A stretch of DNA of 64,000 nt from JBBTCX01 sp964494205 (GCA_964494205.1 CAZBRD010000006.1:1-64000); one strand, 5' to 3'; positions 17,223 to 26,042 are shown, counted from the stretch's first letter. Program-made: numbers and translations. The notes: generated by a model not told the origin, from the sequence alone.

Positions 17223-17248
17223 TACGGGCTTCCATCTACAGCAACGGA

Positions 17249-18415
17249 TCAAGGAGTCGCCAGCGAGTTGTACATGCGGATGCGTTGGTTGCCGGAATCG
17301 GCAATAAAGACGCGCCCATCAGCCTCGACCCAGACAGCCGTGGGACGATCGAGTTGAGTTTCGGTGGGCGGCAGGCGATCGCCGTTGAACCCGGCTACGC
17401 CGGTTCCGGCGACAGTACTCACGCGAACTCGAAGTGGGTCAATGTATCGAATCGCATGGTTGTCGGTGTCAGCCACCCAGACGGAATGATCCCGTCCGAG
17501 GAAGACATGCGTCGGGTTGTTGAACTGCGCCTCGTTCGGCGTGCCATCAACAAAACCGGCCTCGCCGGTTCCGGCGAACGATTCAAGTCGTGCGGTGAAC
17601 GTCTTCACCTGGCGAATCACATGATTACCCGTGTCGGCCACAAACAATTCATCGGGTGGATCCTCGGGGCTGAGCGAAATGCCGAACGACGGGCCTGCGT
17701 CCGTTGCACCGGCATGAAAAGTACCCAGCGGAGCCATCGCCCCATCGCCCGAATATCCCACTTCGCCCGTGCCCGCATACGTCGTCACTTCTTCGCTGCG
17801 AATTCGACGCACGCGGTTGCAGCCTTGTTCGCTCATCAGAATCGAACCGTCAGAAAGCACATCCACGCTGCGCGGAAATGAGGTCGTGAAATCAACCGGC
17901 AACGCAGGATCACCATTGGCTGAACATGCGTCGACGCCAGTACCGAGCACGACGGATCGGGAGCCGTCCACCGCATATCGATACACGCGATGCTCGGCCC
18001 ACGCCACCACCAGAAACTCACCGGTCGAAAGACTCGTCACACCGCTGGGCGAATTGACAGCACCTTCACCGCTCGTCAGGCCATTACCTGCAACAGTTGA
18101 AATCGTTCCGCTCGTCAAGTCGACACGGCGGATACGGTGATTGCCGAAATCAGCGATGAGCAACTGACCATCACCATCAATCGTGACATCCATCGGATTA
18201 TAGATGCGGGCTGCAATCGCTGATCCACCATCACCCGAGAATCCCGCCTCGCCGTTTCCCGCGACGGTGATCACCGAACCCGATGGTGCTGAGTTGTCGT
18301 TCTCATTCACATTTTCGTTCGTGTTGCCCGACGGCGGCGGGGTCGTGCAGCCGATCGAAACAGCAAGAAAACAACAAATCAAAACGATGCGCGGAATTCG
18401 AAATGTGTTGGTCAT
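17249..18415 (-). CDS. NHL-repeat propeller lipoprotein
   Basis: Lipoprotein of 388 residues (lipobox VSIGC) with a short Asn-rich tether, GNTNENVNENDN. The remainder is a set of about six NHL-type repeats with the sequence pattern TVAGxGxxGFSGDGG...NPxxVxxxxDGxLxIADxGNHRIRRV, expected to form a six-bladed propeller. It is the last gene of a minus-strand cluster headed by a larger NHL gene at 25.7 kb, 33 bases behind mbnH, so probably in the same operon. No catalytic residues can be named; a scaffold or ligand-binding role is the usual guess for the family. Confidence 0.85.
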   Translation of the reverse strand: MTNTFRIPRIVLICCFLAVSIGCTTPPPSGNTNENVNENDNSAPSGSVITVAGNGEAGFSGDGGSAIAARIYNPMDVTIDGDGQLLIADFGNHRIRRVDLTSGTISTVAGNGLTSGEGAVNSPSGVTSLSTGEFLVVAWAEHRVYRYAVDGSRSVVLGTGVDACSANGDPALPVDFTTSFPRSVDVLSDGSILMSEQGCNRVRRIRSEEVTTYAGTGEVGYSGDGAMAPLGTFHAGATDAGPSFGISLSPEDPPDELFVADTGNHVIRQVKTFTARLESFAGTGEAGFVDGTPNEAQFNNPTHVFLGRDHSVWVADTDNHAIRYIDPLRVRVSTVAGTGVAGFNGDRLPPTETQLDRPTAVWVEADGRVFIADSGNQRIRMYNSLATP

Positions 18416-18448
18416 CGAGTCAACGATAATAGAAACAGTCCGCCTAAT

Positions 18449-19651
18449 CTACGGCTCGTTTTCAAACGGATTGGAGAACTGCGGATTGTTAATGAACGTC
18501 TCATCTGTCAAAGCTTCGAGGAAGGCGATGAGATCGTTTCGCTCATCCTCGGTCAGCGTGAAACCCTTAATGAATCCGCTTCTAAAGGGATTCGTGCGGC
18601 CATCGCCCGCGTTTGGGCCCGATTCCACCAGTCGACCACCGGCTTCGTACACCGCGATCACTTCGCGAAGTGTCGGCACACTGCCGTCATGGAAGTATGG
18701 AGCGGTCAATGCAATGTTCATCAAACTTGGTGCACGAAACTTTCCCATGTCGGTGGGGTTTCCGGTGAACCGAATAAGCCCCTGATCGGACGGGGGATAC
18801 GCCCCTTCACCGTCGAGGTTGTATAGACCGGTGTTGTGAAAGGCGAACTCCTCAAACACGGTGCCGTCATGCCTGGTCGCCTGCGAGAAGTTGAACCCGC
18901 CATGGCAATGATGACACTCAAGTCGCTCAGAGAAAAAGAGGTCCGCGCCGCGGCGAACAGAATCGTCGATGGCAGAGTCGTCTCCCTGATAGATCGCGCG
19001 GTGCCACGGCGAGTCACCCGCAATCATCGTACGCAGAAAACTTGCGATCGAGCCTACAATGTTCCCGATAGCGACTGGGTCTTCATCATTCGGAAACGCA
19101 GCCGCAAACATTTGCTGATATTGCACATCGTCTCGAAGGCGCTGCAAGACCTCTTCTTCGTGCCCGGTGATTCCCATCTCGATGGGATCTTCGCCAAACA
19201 TCGGCAGAATCATCTGCTGCTCGAAGGTAAGGAGCAGCCTGCTCGACCAGGTGAGCGAAGAATAGTAGATCGAATTGGCCAGACCCGGCGCATTGCGCGT
19301 CGTCATTTCGCCGGTGGAGCCAAGAGACTTCGCTCGCGGGTCAGCGAAGCCATGTTCCTGAACATGGCACGAACTGCACGACTGCGTGCCGTTTCCTGAA
19401 AGCCTGGTGTCATAGAAAAGAAAACGGCCGAGGGCGATCTTCTCGTCGGTCAGCGGGTTGTCCTCGGGGATGACCGGCATGGGGAAACCAGCCGGCAGTT
19501 GCAATTCATGAGGAGTTGTTTCGACGTTGTCGTTAGACGGGCCATTGGGCGACTGCACGCAACCGACAATGCACATCATGACGGTTGCGCTTGCGGCGGA
19601 ACCAAGCCCCGTCAAACTTGCCCAACAAAACCTCAAGGAATCAACTCCCAT
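18449..19651 (-). CDS. mbnH: Di-haem peroxidase-like enzyme of the metallo-mystery pair (MbnH)
   Basis: Lipoprotein of 400 residues (CIVGC) with two c-type haem sites, CSSCH (92-96) and CHHCH (246-250). Conserved family text includes PxPVIPEDNPLTDEKIALGR, LFYDTRLSGNGTQSCSSCH, FHNTGLYNLDGEGAYPP and APYFHDGSVPTLREVI, each under 20 residues here. These are features of the MbnH branch of the MauG/bacterial cytochrome c peroxidase superfamily. Known MbnH uses a high-valent di-haem state to convert a Trp of its partner MbnP to kynurenine. The partner gene is immediately upstream (14-base gap), which strongly supports the call. It acts outside the cytoplasm and needs the cytochrome c maturation system, which is not in this window. 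Confidence 0.9.
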   Translation of the reverse strand: MGVDSLRFCWASLTGLGSAASATVMMCIVGCVQSPNGPSNDNVETTPHELQLPAGFPMPVIPEDNPLTDEKIALGRFLFYDTRLSGNGTQSCSSCHVQEHGFADPRAKSLGSTGEMTTRNAPGLANSIYYSSLTWSSRLLLTFEQQMILPMFGEDPIEMGITGHEEEVLQRLRDDVQYQQMFAAAFPNDEDPVAIGNIVGSIASFLRTMIAGDSPWHRAIYQGDDSAIDDSVRRGADLFFSERLECHHCHGGFNFSQATRHDGTVFEEFAFHNTGLYNLDGEGAYPPSDQGLIRFTGNPTDMGKFRAPSLMNIALTAPYFHDGSVPTLREVIAVYEAGGRLVESGPNAGDGRTNPFRSGFIKGFTLTEDERNDLIAFLEALTDETFINNPQFSNPFENEP

Positions 19652-19665
19652 AGTGCCGGAACTGT

Positions 19666-20871
19666 TTAATGCGGGTGATCGCCATGATCGTGATCAACAC
19701 TCTCTGGCTCACAATTAGGATCGGCTTCGCAGAGGGAAGTCAGATAGGCGCTCAAGTCATCGAAATCCGCTGCCGTCAGTGATGTAAACTTTACGCCATC
19801 GGGATGCGGTCCGTCGTCATGGGCGTGCAATTTCAAGTGCCCGGAGATTGACGGCCGAATATCGGGTCCAACTCCGCCCGAACCATCCGCACCGTGGCAC
19901 GTGGAACACGAAGTGATCTGTCCACCCTGCGTAGTCGTCGAATGGGAATAAAGCGTCGTACCGCGTGCGATCGCAGCCGACTTGTCTGCATCTGAAGACT
20001 CGATGTTGCGCAGTCTGAACGCGGTTTGGTTAGCACAATCATCCGTGCACGCACCCGTTGCAAAATCGAGGCCCAGAGTCGGGAATAGTGGCGTGCAGTC
20101 GTCCACGTCATCGGGGAACGACTGACACCCAGCAGATGAATCGGGCGTGTCCTGCGTCAGATCGGTATTCGCAAACAGCGCCGCAAGATCAAGCTGGATG
20201 ACATCGTGTTCCGGATCGAATGAATCGAATCGCACCTGAATGCGATTCGGCTTGCCGCACTCAACGCTGGGTGGATCGCTGGGACCATCGCTTTCGCAGC
20301 CTGTGCTTCCGACGTGGACGCTCCAAGTGAGGTCATTCTCTGTCAGGAAATCGATGCGAACAAATTTGTAACCCACCGCCCAACCCCAGTACATGGCTGA
20401 GACATTCAAGGGCGAGGGAGCACTCGCCAGATCATCGTGGTTCAAATCAAACGGAACCGCGACATCGAAAACAATTCCTTCATACGAACCCTCGTGCACG
20501 GTTCCCGTGATCTCGCCGCGCACGTCGGTTGTGCCGCCATCGCTGCAACGGCCCGTTGCATCTTCAAAATCCAGCAAGGCCACGTCTTCAACCTGCCATT
20601 TGCCGTCCTGCTCAAGTTCGATCGGAACTTCCGCACCTTCTGCATTGATGAGTCGAATGTTGGAAACATAAAGACGCAGATCCATGATCTCGCCACCGGT
20701 GCCAGCCGTGCCAAGACCTGCATAGGTTTGCCCGCAACGTGCGGCCTCATTGCCCACCGCAGCCGCAAACTTCAAAACAACGTCCTGATGAGGTTCCTCT
20801 GCCGGTGTGCAACCCGCGCAAACAATCAAAGCCATCCCCATGAAAACGGCAGGCATTCGAAGAATCGACAT
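19666..20871 (-). CDS. mbnP: MbnP copper-binding protein fused to a cytochrome c domain
   Basis: Lipoprotein of 401 residues (lipid Cys21). Residues 30-290 are MbnP: RCGQTYAGLGT (Cys46), MDLRLYVSNIRLI, DVALLDFED, Cys109, YWGWAVGYKFVRIDF with Trp162 and Trp164, VGSTGCE (Cys192), Cys205, and GCQSFPDDVDDC (Cys249, Cys259). In the characterised family, one Trp is turned into kynurenine by MbnH and helps bind Cu(I). Unusually, residues 295-385 add a cytochrome c domain with CSTCH (322-326) and GVGPDIR, followed by a His-rich tail DHDHGDHPH. MbnP proteins of about 250-280 residues normally end before this. It is directly upstream of mbnH and likely co-translated. Confidence 0.9.
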   Translation of the reverse strand: MSILRMPAVFMGMALIVCAGCTPAEEPHQDVVLKFAAAVGNEAARCGQTYAGLGTAGTGGEIMDLRLYVSNIRLINAEGAEVPIELEQDGKWQVEDVALLDFEDATGRCSDGGTTDVRGEITGTVHEGSYEGIVFDVAVPFDLNHDDLASAPSPLNVSAMYWGWAVGYKFVRIDFLTENDLTWSVHVGSTGCESDGPSDPPSVECGKPNRIQVRFDSFDPEHDVIQLDLAALFANTDLTQDTPDSSAGCQSFPDDVDDCTPLFPTLGLDFATGACTDDCANQTAFRLRNIESSDADKSAAIARGTTLYSHSTTTQGGQITSCSTCHGADGSGGVGPDIRPSISGHLKLHAHDDGPHPDGVKFTSLTAADFDDLSAYLTSLCEADPNCEPESVDHDHGDHPH

Positions 20872-20920
20872 TATGTACTCCTGTTCTTGGTTGGTGTTTC
20901 AGATAGAGGCGAGACCGAAA

Positions 20921-22108
20921 TCAGTGACCGACCAGCGACAGGGCATCAGCCACGCGCCTCACGCGATGGTTTGACGTGTCGCTGATCCACAATGACCCTT
21001 CCGAATCAAATCGAACCCCGGCTGGTCCTTTTAGAAGACTTTGCCTGGCGATACCCATATCGCCGGAGAACCCACCTTCTCCCGTTCCAATGATCGTCGT
21101 GATGACACCGTCTGCGTCAACTCGACGAATGACGTTGTTACCAGTATCCGCAATGTAAATCGCACCATCAGGGCCCTGCTCCGCATCGTGCGGGCGAGTC
21201 AGCTGCGCCGCCGTCGCCGGTCCACCGTCGCCAGAATAGCCCGATTCGCCCGTCCCTGCAAAAGTCGTGATGATTCCGTTCGTATCAAGCCGCCGCACCA
21301 CGTTGTTGCTCGTGTCGCAAATCAACAGGCTGCCGTCATCGACCAGCGAAATCCGCGTCGGCGAGTTGAGCAGCGCGTTCACGCCCAGTGCGCCGTCGCC
21401 GTCGTAACCACGCGTGCCGTTGCCGACCACGGTGTTGATGATGCCGTTCGCATCGACGTACCTAACCGCGCTCTGGTCGATATCGGAGAAATAAAACCCA
21501 CCGACATCATCCGCCAGCACCCCAAACGGCGAACCAATCATCGCTTCGCGAGCGGGCCCGCCATCGCCGGTGTAGCCGTATTCACCCGTGCCGGCTGCGA
21601 AAAACACGCGGTTGTCCGGATCTACGCGATAGACAAACGGCAGGTGATATCCCGCCACGTACATATTGCCTTGCGGATCGAACGAAATGTCGCTGGCGTG
21701 ATGCAGCGGCGCGAAAACCGCGAGCGTGCCCTCTTCGATCACTTCCTCCGTGCCGTCACCCATGATCGAGCGAATCGTACCGTCTTCCTCAATGCGTCGT
21801 ATGCGAAGGTTATTCCAGTCGACGATCAGTGCATGCCCCGCCGTGTCAAAATCAATATCGATAGGAAGGTAGAGACCAGTCTCGGTGGCCTTAAGAAAAT
21901 CGCCGTTGAACAGCGCGCCGCCGGTGCCCGCCATCGTGCAGATGACGCCCGGCTGATCGCATACAGGAATCTCCACAGGCGGCGCGGGCGGAGCGCACGA
22001 GGTGCCAATCAATGGCACCAGCATCGCCAGGAAACAATCTCCCGCGAATCGCCTAAATGACCTGTCCAACAGCTTCACCCCGCAGACTCCCAGTAAACGA
22101 AGGGCCAT
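20921..22108 (-). CDS. NHL-repeat propeller lipoprotein
   Basis: About 395 residues. The start is uncertain: the ATG at 22108 lies 4 bases after the upstream stop, and an alternative at 22129 would overlap it. A long basic N-terminus leads to the lipobox LVPLIGTSC. The rest is a run of NHL-type repeats (AGTGESGYSGDGGPATAA, IYIADTGNNVIRRVDADG). The DNA encoding the lipobox contains the palindrome GGTGCCA/TGGCACC (22001-22019). It is 49 bases upstream of mbnP in the same direction and part of the same cluster. Probably an outer-face scaffold; no enzyme motif is visible. Confidence 0.82.
   Translation of the reverse strand: MALRLLGVCGVKLLDRSFRRFAGDCFLAMLVPLIGTSCAPPAPPVEIPVCDQPGVICTMAGTGGALFNGDFLKATETGLYLPIDIDFDTAGHALIVDWNNLRIRRIEEDGTIRSIMGDGTEEVIEEGTLAVFAPLHHASDISFDPQGNMYVAGYHLPFVYRVDPDNRVFFAAGTGEYGYTGDGGPAREAMIGSPFGVLADDVGGFYFSDIDQSAVRYVDANGIINTVVGNGTRGYDGDGALGVNALLNSPTRISLVDDGSLLICDTSNNVVRRLDTNGIITTFAGTGESGYSGDGGPATAAQLTRPHDAEQGPDGAIYIADTGNNVIRRVDADGVITTIIGTGEGGFSGDMGIARQSLLKGPAGVRFDSEGSLWISDTSNHRVRRVADALSLVGH
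22001..22019. repeat. GTGCCA-type palindrome in the lipobox codons
   Basis: GGTGCCA and TGGCACC flank ATCAA exactly over codons for VPLIGT of the NHL lipoprotein signal. The same arm pair occurs in non-coding DNA at 6388 and 28127 and in frame at 7831. Confidence 0.6.
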
Positions 22109-22112
22109 CCGA

Positions 22113-22610
22113 TCAATTGTCTTGTGCACCTTCGGCGATCCACGTTCGAATCATCTCAATTTCGTCATCCGTCAGCGGCGTAAGACCTTGCGGCATGCGC
22201 ACACCGCTGCGTGGATTTGCCTCGAGCTTTTCTATCAAATAACTCGCATCCGCATCGCCCGGTACGATATTGCACAAATTGAAAATCTCCGCTTGATCGC
22301 CGGGGCCGAACGTACCCTCATACGACTCCAGGTTGTAACTCGATTGCGGAAATGAACCCGTATGGCAAGCCGAGGTTAGGCAGCCCGCGTTCGCGAACAA
22401 CGGTACCAGGTCGAGGTTGTAGCTCACCGTGGTTTCGCCAGACTCATCAGTCGGTACGCAGCGCGGTTCGCCGCTGTTGTTTGAGTTTTCGTTCGATCCA
22501 CCGGTGTTATCATTTCCCGTGGGACCGCTCGGCGCACAACCAGGAACCATGGCCATGCAAACAACCGCCAGCGAAAGAACGCTGGCGGAGATTCTGGAAA
22601 TAAAGCTCAT
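22113..22610 (-). CDS. Mono-haem lipoprotein with a CX4CH site
   Basis: Lipoprotein of 165 residues (MVPGC, lipid Cys25) with an Asn-rich tether (GNDNTGGSNENSNNSG). A haem-type site CLTSACH lies at residues 77-83, i.e. Cys-x4-Cys-His in place of the usual Cys-x2-Cys-His. It is followed by a possible axial Met in GVRMPQGLTPLTDDEI and the cytochrome-like ending IRTWIAEGAQDN. This is the pattern of planctomycete-type cytochrome c domains in which the second Cys-His is spaced out. It is 58 bases downstream of the P460-like gene. Covalent haem attachment is inferred and not certain. Confidence 0.75.
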   Translation of the reverse strand: MSFISRISASVLSLAVVCMAMVPGCAPSGPTGNDNTGGSNENSNNSGEPRCVPTDESGETTVSYNLDLVPLFANAGCLTSACHTGSFPQSSYNLESYEGTFGPGDQAEIFNLCNIVPGDADASYLIEKLEANPRSGVRMPQGLTPLTDDEIEMIRTWIAEGAQDN

Positions 22611-22668
22611 CTAAACCCCCTAAGAACAAACCCGTCCGCTTAGCCAATTAGCGAATTATAGGCACCCA

Positions 22669-23235
22669 CTAGGGCAGGGTACATTGGTAGTCCCGCTCAA
22701 AACACTCGGGAACACTATGGCAACTAATACAGCTTGCCTTATTGTCTTCAACTACCTGTCGACCGTCAGCTAATACGCGTTGCCAATGCCAATCACCCGC
22801 ATTCGGGTCAAACCCGGGAGCTTCCTTGAGCATCACGCGCCACTGCTGCAGCACCGTATCATCGTCACAGTCGGGGCCGCCGTATTCTTCCTTCAGGATA
22901 ATACTGCCCACCGGCAATTGTGCCGCGTCGTTCAGATAATCCTGCAGCGCGATGTCGTTGGCGAGAACGCGAATGGTAAATCCACCATGCTCGACGCTGA
23001 ACCGGCAATTTCGGACTTCGGTAAACGTCTCGCGATAATTCTCCGGAAAAACGGGCACTGGACCGCCGCTGGAATTCTCGTTTTCATTGCTACTTGTGTT
23101 TTCGTTCGCAGCGGTGTTGTCATTGCCGCTCGGCCCTGTTGGCGCACACGCAACGACAGCAAGGAACATCGCGCAACACGACGCTGCTGCGACAACTCGT
23201 GACATCATTCGTTCATGTCGTTTATTACAGATCAT
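22669..23235 (-). CDS. Cytochrome P460-like lipoprotein
   Basis: A 188-residue lipoprotein (VVAC, lipid Cys30) with an Asn/Glu-rich tether. The domain has ENYRETFTEVRNCRFS, IRVLANDIAL, LPVGSIILKEEYGG, WRVMLKEAPGFDP, GDWHWQRVL and a C-terminal haem site CISCH (169-173). The order, with a Gly-Ser-hydrophobic-Lys-Glu strand, a VMxK strand, a GDWxW strand and a terminal CxxCH, matches the cytochrome P460 family. In characterised members a Lys cross-links to haem and the protein oxidises hydroxylamine or NO; whether Lys137 does so here cannot be told. A second pair of cysteines (177, 185) follows the haem site. The start at 23235 has GGGAAG 8 bases upstream. Confidence 0.78.
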   Translation of the reverse strand: MICNKRHERMMSRVVAAASCCAMFLAVVACAPTGPSGNDNTAANENTSSNENENSSGGPVPVFPENYRETFTEVRNCRFSVEHGGFTIRVLANDIALQDYLNDAAQLPVGSIILKEEYGGPDCDDDTVLQQWRVMLKEAPGFDPNAGDWHWQRVLADGRQVVEDNKASCISCHSVPECFERDYQCTLP

Positions 23236-23326
23236 CTTGCGTGCTTCCCTTTCAGATAAGACTAATAAAAAAGGGCCGGTCGAGATCCGCTATCGATCCA
23301 AACCGGCCCCGAGACTTCTAAATCGG

Positions 23327-25699
23327 CTATTCGTCGCTGGTCAGCGTAACTTTCCTGACGCGCGAGTTGAACGTGTCAGAAATGTAAAGATCGCCGGCTG
23401 CGTCGAACGCTACACCGAACGGTCGATTGAGCTGCGCGTTGATCGCCAACCCACCCTCGCCGCTATACCCCTCGACGCCGGTACCAGCAATGTTGGTGAT
23501 GATGCCCGTATCGAGGTTGATCATGCGGACGCTGTGGTTGTTGGTGTCCGCAAAGTAAATGTTGCCGTCAGGTCCGACTTCGATGTCGCCGGGTAGATTG
23601 ATCTGCGCTTCGACGCCTGGCCCGTCATTGCCCGCGAATCCAGCCGTGCCGGTACCCGCGATCGTCGTCACCGTGCCGTCAAGGAAATCTTCATCGGTGA
23701 ACTCGATCTTGCGGATGCGGTGGTTGTGCGAATCTGAGAAGTACACCACACCGTTCGCATCAATCGCGATGCCGCCCGTCGGTTCAGGGTTACCGCCGGC
23801 TGGGAACGCGACCTGAGTCTCCAGCGCCACGCCGTCGCCGTTGAATCCCTTCATGCCGTTACCCGCGACCGTGTAGATCGTGGCTTCGCCGAGTAGCGTC
23901 GTGAAATTGCGAATCACGCGAATACGCTGGTTCCGCTGATCAATGACGAACAAGTTGCCTTGTGCATCGAGCGCTGAGTGCGCCGGTTGATTGAACAACG
24001 CGCCGCTCACGGCGATGTTTTCAGCCTGGGTCGCGCCCATCGGCAAGTAACCGCCGCCACGACCCGCAACCACGAGAACGCGACCCGTTTCCGGATCCCA
24101 CGTGCGAATCTTATGGTTGTGCCACGCCATGAAACCAAGCGTTCCATCCGGCAACTCGAAAAGGTCCGTCGGGTGATTGAGATTGACCGTGGTGCCGATC
24201 GCGCCCGGCGAAGTCAGATCGCTCAAATCAAACGGTCCGTCGCCGACGTCTTCGGTTCCGACAACAGTCTGGATGGTGCCATCCGCTCGAACTTCGCGAA
24301 TGCGATGGTTGTTCCAATCCAGCACATACGTACGGCCCGACGGAGTGAACTCAATGTCGAACGGCCAATACATGACGGTGGAAAGTCGGTCAGCGCCTTC
24401 ACCGCTGAAACCCGTCTGTCCCGTGCCTGCATACGTGCAGATGCTGCCGAGCGTATTTGTGCAAGGCACGATCGGAACTTCCTCGAATCCGCCGCCTGCA
24501 TTTGGATCAAAATCAGGCGGAAGGACCGCGGTGATGCGACGAATACGGTGATTATGCGTATCCGCAATGTACAGGTCGCCGCTCGGTGAAAGCGCTACGC
24601 CGTAGGGACGATTCAAGAGCGCTTCATCAGCCGCTTCTCCATCTCCCGCATAACCCAACTCACCGGTTCCGGCGATCGTCGTAACGACTCCATCCTGATC
24701 GATCTTGCGAACAACGTTGTTCGCCGTGTCTGCCACGTAGAGTGAACCGTCCGGGCTGACTTCCACATCGCTCGGCGTATTGAATTGCGCCTGAAGAGCA
24801 GGGCCGCCGTCGCCGCTATAGCCCGCGACGCCGGTTCCCGCGATCGTCGTAATCACGCCGTTGTTATCTACCATGCGGATAACGTGATTCGCAGTATCCG
24901 CAATGTAAATTCGATCATTGTCGTCGATCGCAATTCGTCCGGCAGGTTGTGCGGCCTGTCCCTTCGGTGAATTGAGCTTCGCTTCCTCGGCTGGACCGCC
25001 GTCTCCGCCGTATCCTGGAGTACCGTCGCCACAAATTGTGTAGATCGTTCCTGTCGAGTCCACCAACCTGAGTCGGTAATTCGCCTGATCCGAAAAGACG
25101 ATGTCGCCTGCGTTGGTCTCGACTACACTGCTGGGCAGATCGAGGATCGCCATGTTCGCCGGACCCTCATCGCCGCCAAAGTTGCGGCCACCGGTACCCG
25201 CGATGTTTTCAATCAATCCCGTCGTCAAGTCCAACCGCTTGATTTTACTGTTGTGCCAGGCAGCGATCAGCATGCGACCTTGCGAATCGAAAGTAATACC
25301 CGTCGGGTGATTGAGCTGGATGTCTTTCGCATAACCATCACCGCCCTCGCCGAGTTCACCCGTGCCAACGAGCGTTTCAAACGTCCCGTCGGAATTGACG
25401 CGACGAATGCGATGGTTGTTCCAATCAACGACGAACAACGTGCCTTCTGCGTTAAAGGCAATGTCCTGCGGCAAATAGAGCGGCGACTCCAGCGCCGACT
25501 CGCCATCCGCCGAAAGTCCCGCGACACCGCTGCCTGCGACGGTCGTGATGACCGGCTTGCCCGGCAGCTGTTCGGTGTTGTCGTTGGTGTTCGCATTGTT
25601 GTTGGGGTTCTGATTCGGCGTACATGCGCCCAGCACCAGCAGACCAAATGCACCAATTAACGAAAGGCCATTGACGTGGAAACTCAACAGTCGCTTCAT
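23327..25699 (-). CDS. Large double NHL-propeller lipoprotein
   Basis: Lipoprotein of 790 residues (VLGAC) with the tether NQNPNNNANTNDNTEQ. It carries two blocks of NHL repeats, about residues 50-390 and 415-785, each block starting with a variant of AGTGxxGFSGEG...LYLPQDIAF. Repeats such as AGTGVAGYSGDGGPALQ and SLYVADTANNVVRKI recur, so two six-bladed propellers are likely. A linker with PPDFDPNAGG and a Cys pair (CTNTLGSICTY) joins them. It is the first gene of the minus-strand cluster, so the cluster promoter should lie in 25700-26042. Function unknown; it may be a docking scaffold for the haem proteins encoded downstream. Confidence 0.85.
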   Translation of the reverse strand: MKRLLSFHVNGLSLIGAFGLLVLGACTPNQNPNNNANTNDNTEQLPGKPVITTVAGSGVAGLSADGESALESPLYLPQDIAFNAEGTLFVVDWNNHRIRRVNSDGTFETLVGTGELGEGGDGYAKDIQLNHPTGITFDSQGRMLIAAWHNSKIKRLDLTTGLIENIAGTGGRNFGGDEGPANMAILDLPSSVVETNAGDIVFSDQANYRLRLVDSTGTIYTICGDGTPGYGGDGGPAEEAKLNSPKGQAAQPAGRIAIDDNDRIYIADTANHVIRMVDNNGVITTIAGTGVAGYSGDGGPALQAQFNTPSDVEVSPDGSLYVADTANNVVRKIDQDGVVTTIAGTGELGYAGDGEAADEALLNRPYGVALSPSGDLYIADTHNHRIRRITAVLPPDFDPNAGGGFEEVPIVPCTNTLGSICTYAGTGQTGFSGEGADRLSTVMYWPFDIEFTPSGRTYVLDWNNHRIREVRADGTIQTVVGTEDVGDGPFDLSDLTSPGAIGTTVNLNHPTDLFELPDGTLGFMAWHNHKIRTWDPETGRVLVVAGRGGGYLPMGATQAENIAVSGALFNQPAHSALDAQGNLFVIDQRNQRIRVIRNFTTLLGEATIYTVAGNGMKGFNGDGVALETQVAFPAGGNPEPTGGIAIDANGVVYFSDSHNHRIRKIEFTDEDFLDGTVTTIAGTGTAGFAGNDGPGVEAQINLPGDIEVGPDGNIYFADTNNHSVRMINLDTGIITNIAGTGVEGYSGEGGLAINAQLNRPFGVAFDAAGDLYISDTFNSRVRKVTLTSDE

Positions 25700-26042
25700 G
25701 ATCTCTCACTCCTACAGTTCAAACGACCACTCTAATGCCAACACTTTGCCATCGGATATCGATCGCGCAGCGGTGGACTATTCTCTCTCCCTGAATCCCG
25801 AAAAGCATAGCCAAACACCGCTAAACCGTCCAGTTATCGCAACGAGAAGCACCAAATGAGGTGAGCCTGTTTTGGCGCATACTCATGCAAACGTATAATC
25901 CGCCGTCCGTGACTGATGACGGCCATCGTCCTAAGCTGCATCCATGAATGACAACATGCGGGCATGGACGAAAGCTCATGTGGCCGTTTGAGCAATGTCG
26001 GGTGATGGCAGCATTCAAAACCTTGATTTCTGTGAGAAAAAC
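25700..26042. other. Divergent intergenic region of the haem/MbnP cluster
   Basis: This 343-base gap separates the head of the minus-strand cluster from the plus-strand propeller gene, so it should contain both promoters. I see no RNA gene, clear operator palindrome or convincing -35/-10 pair. Short frames here lack a ribosome site and conserved features. Confidence 0.5.
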
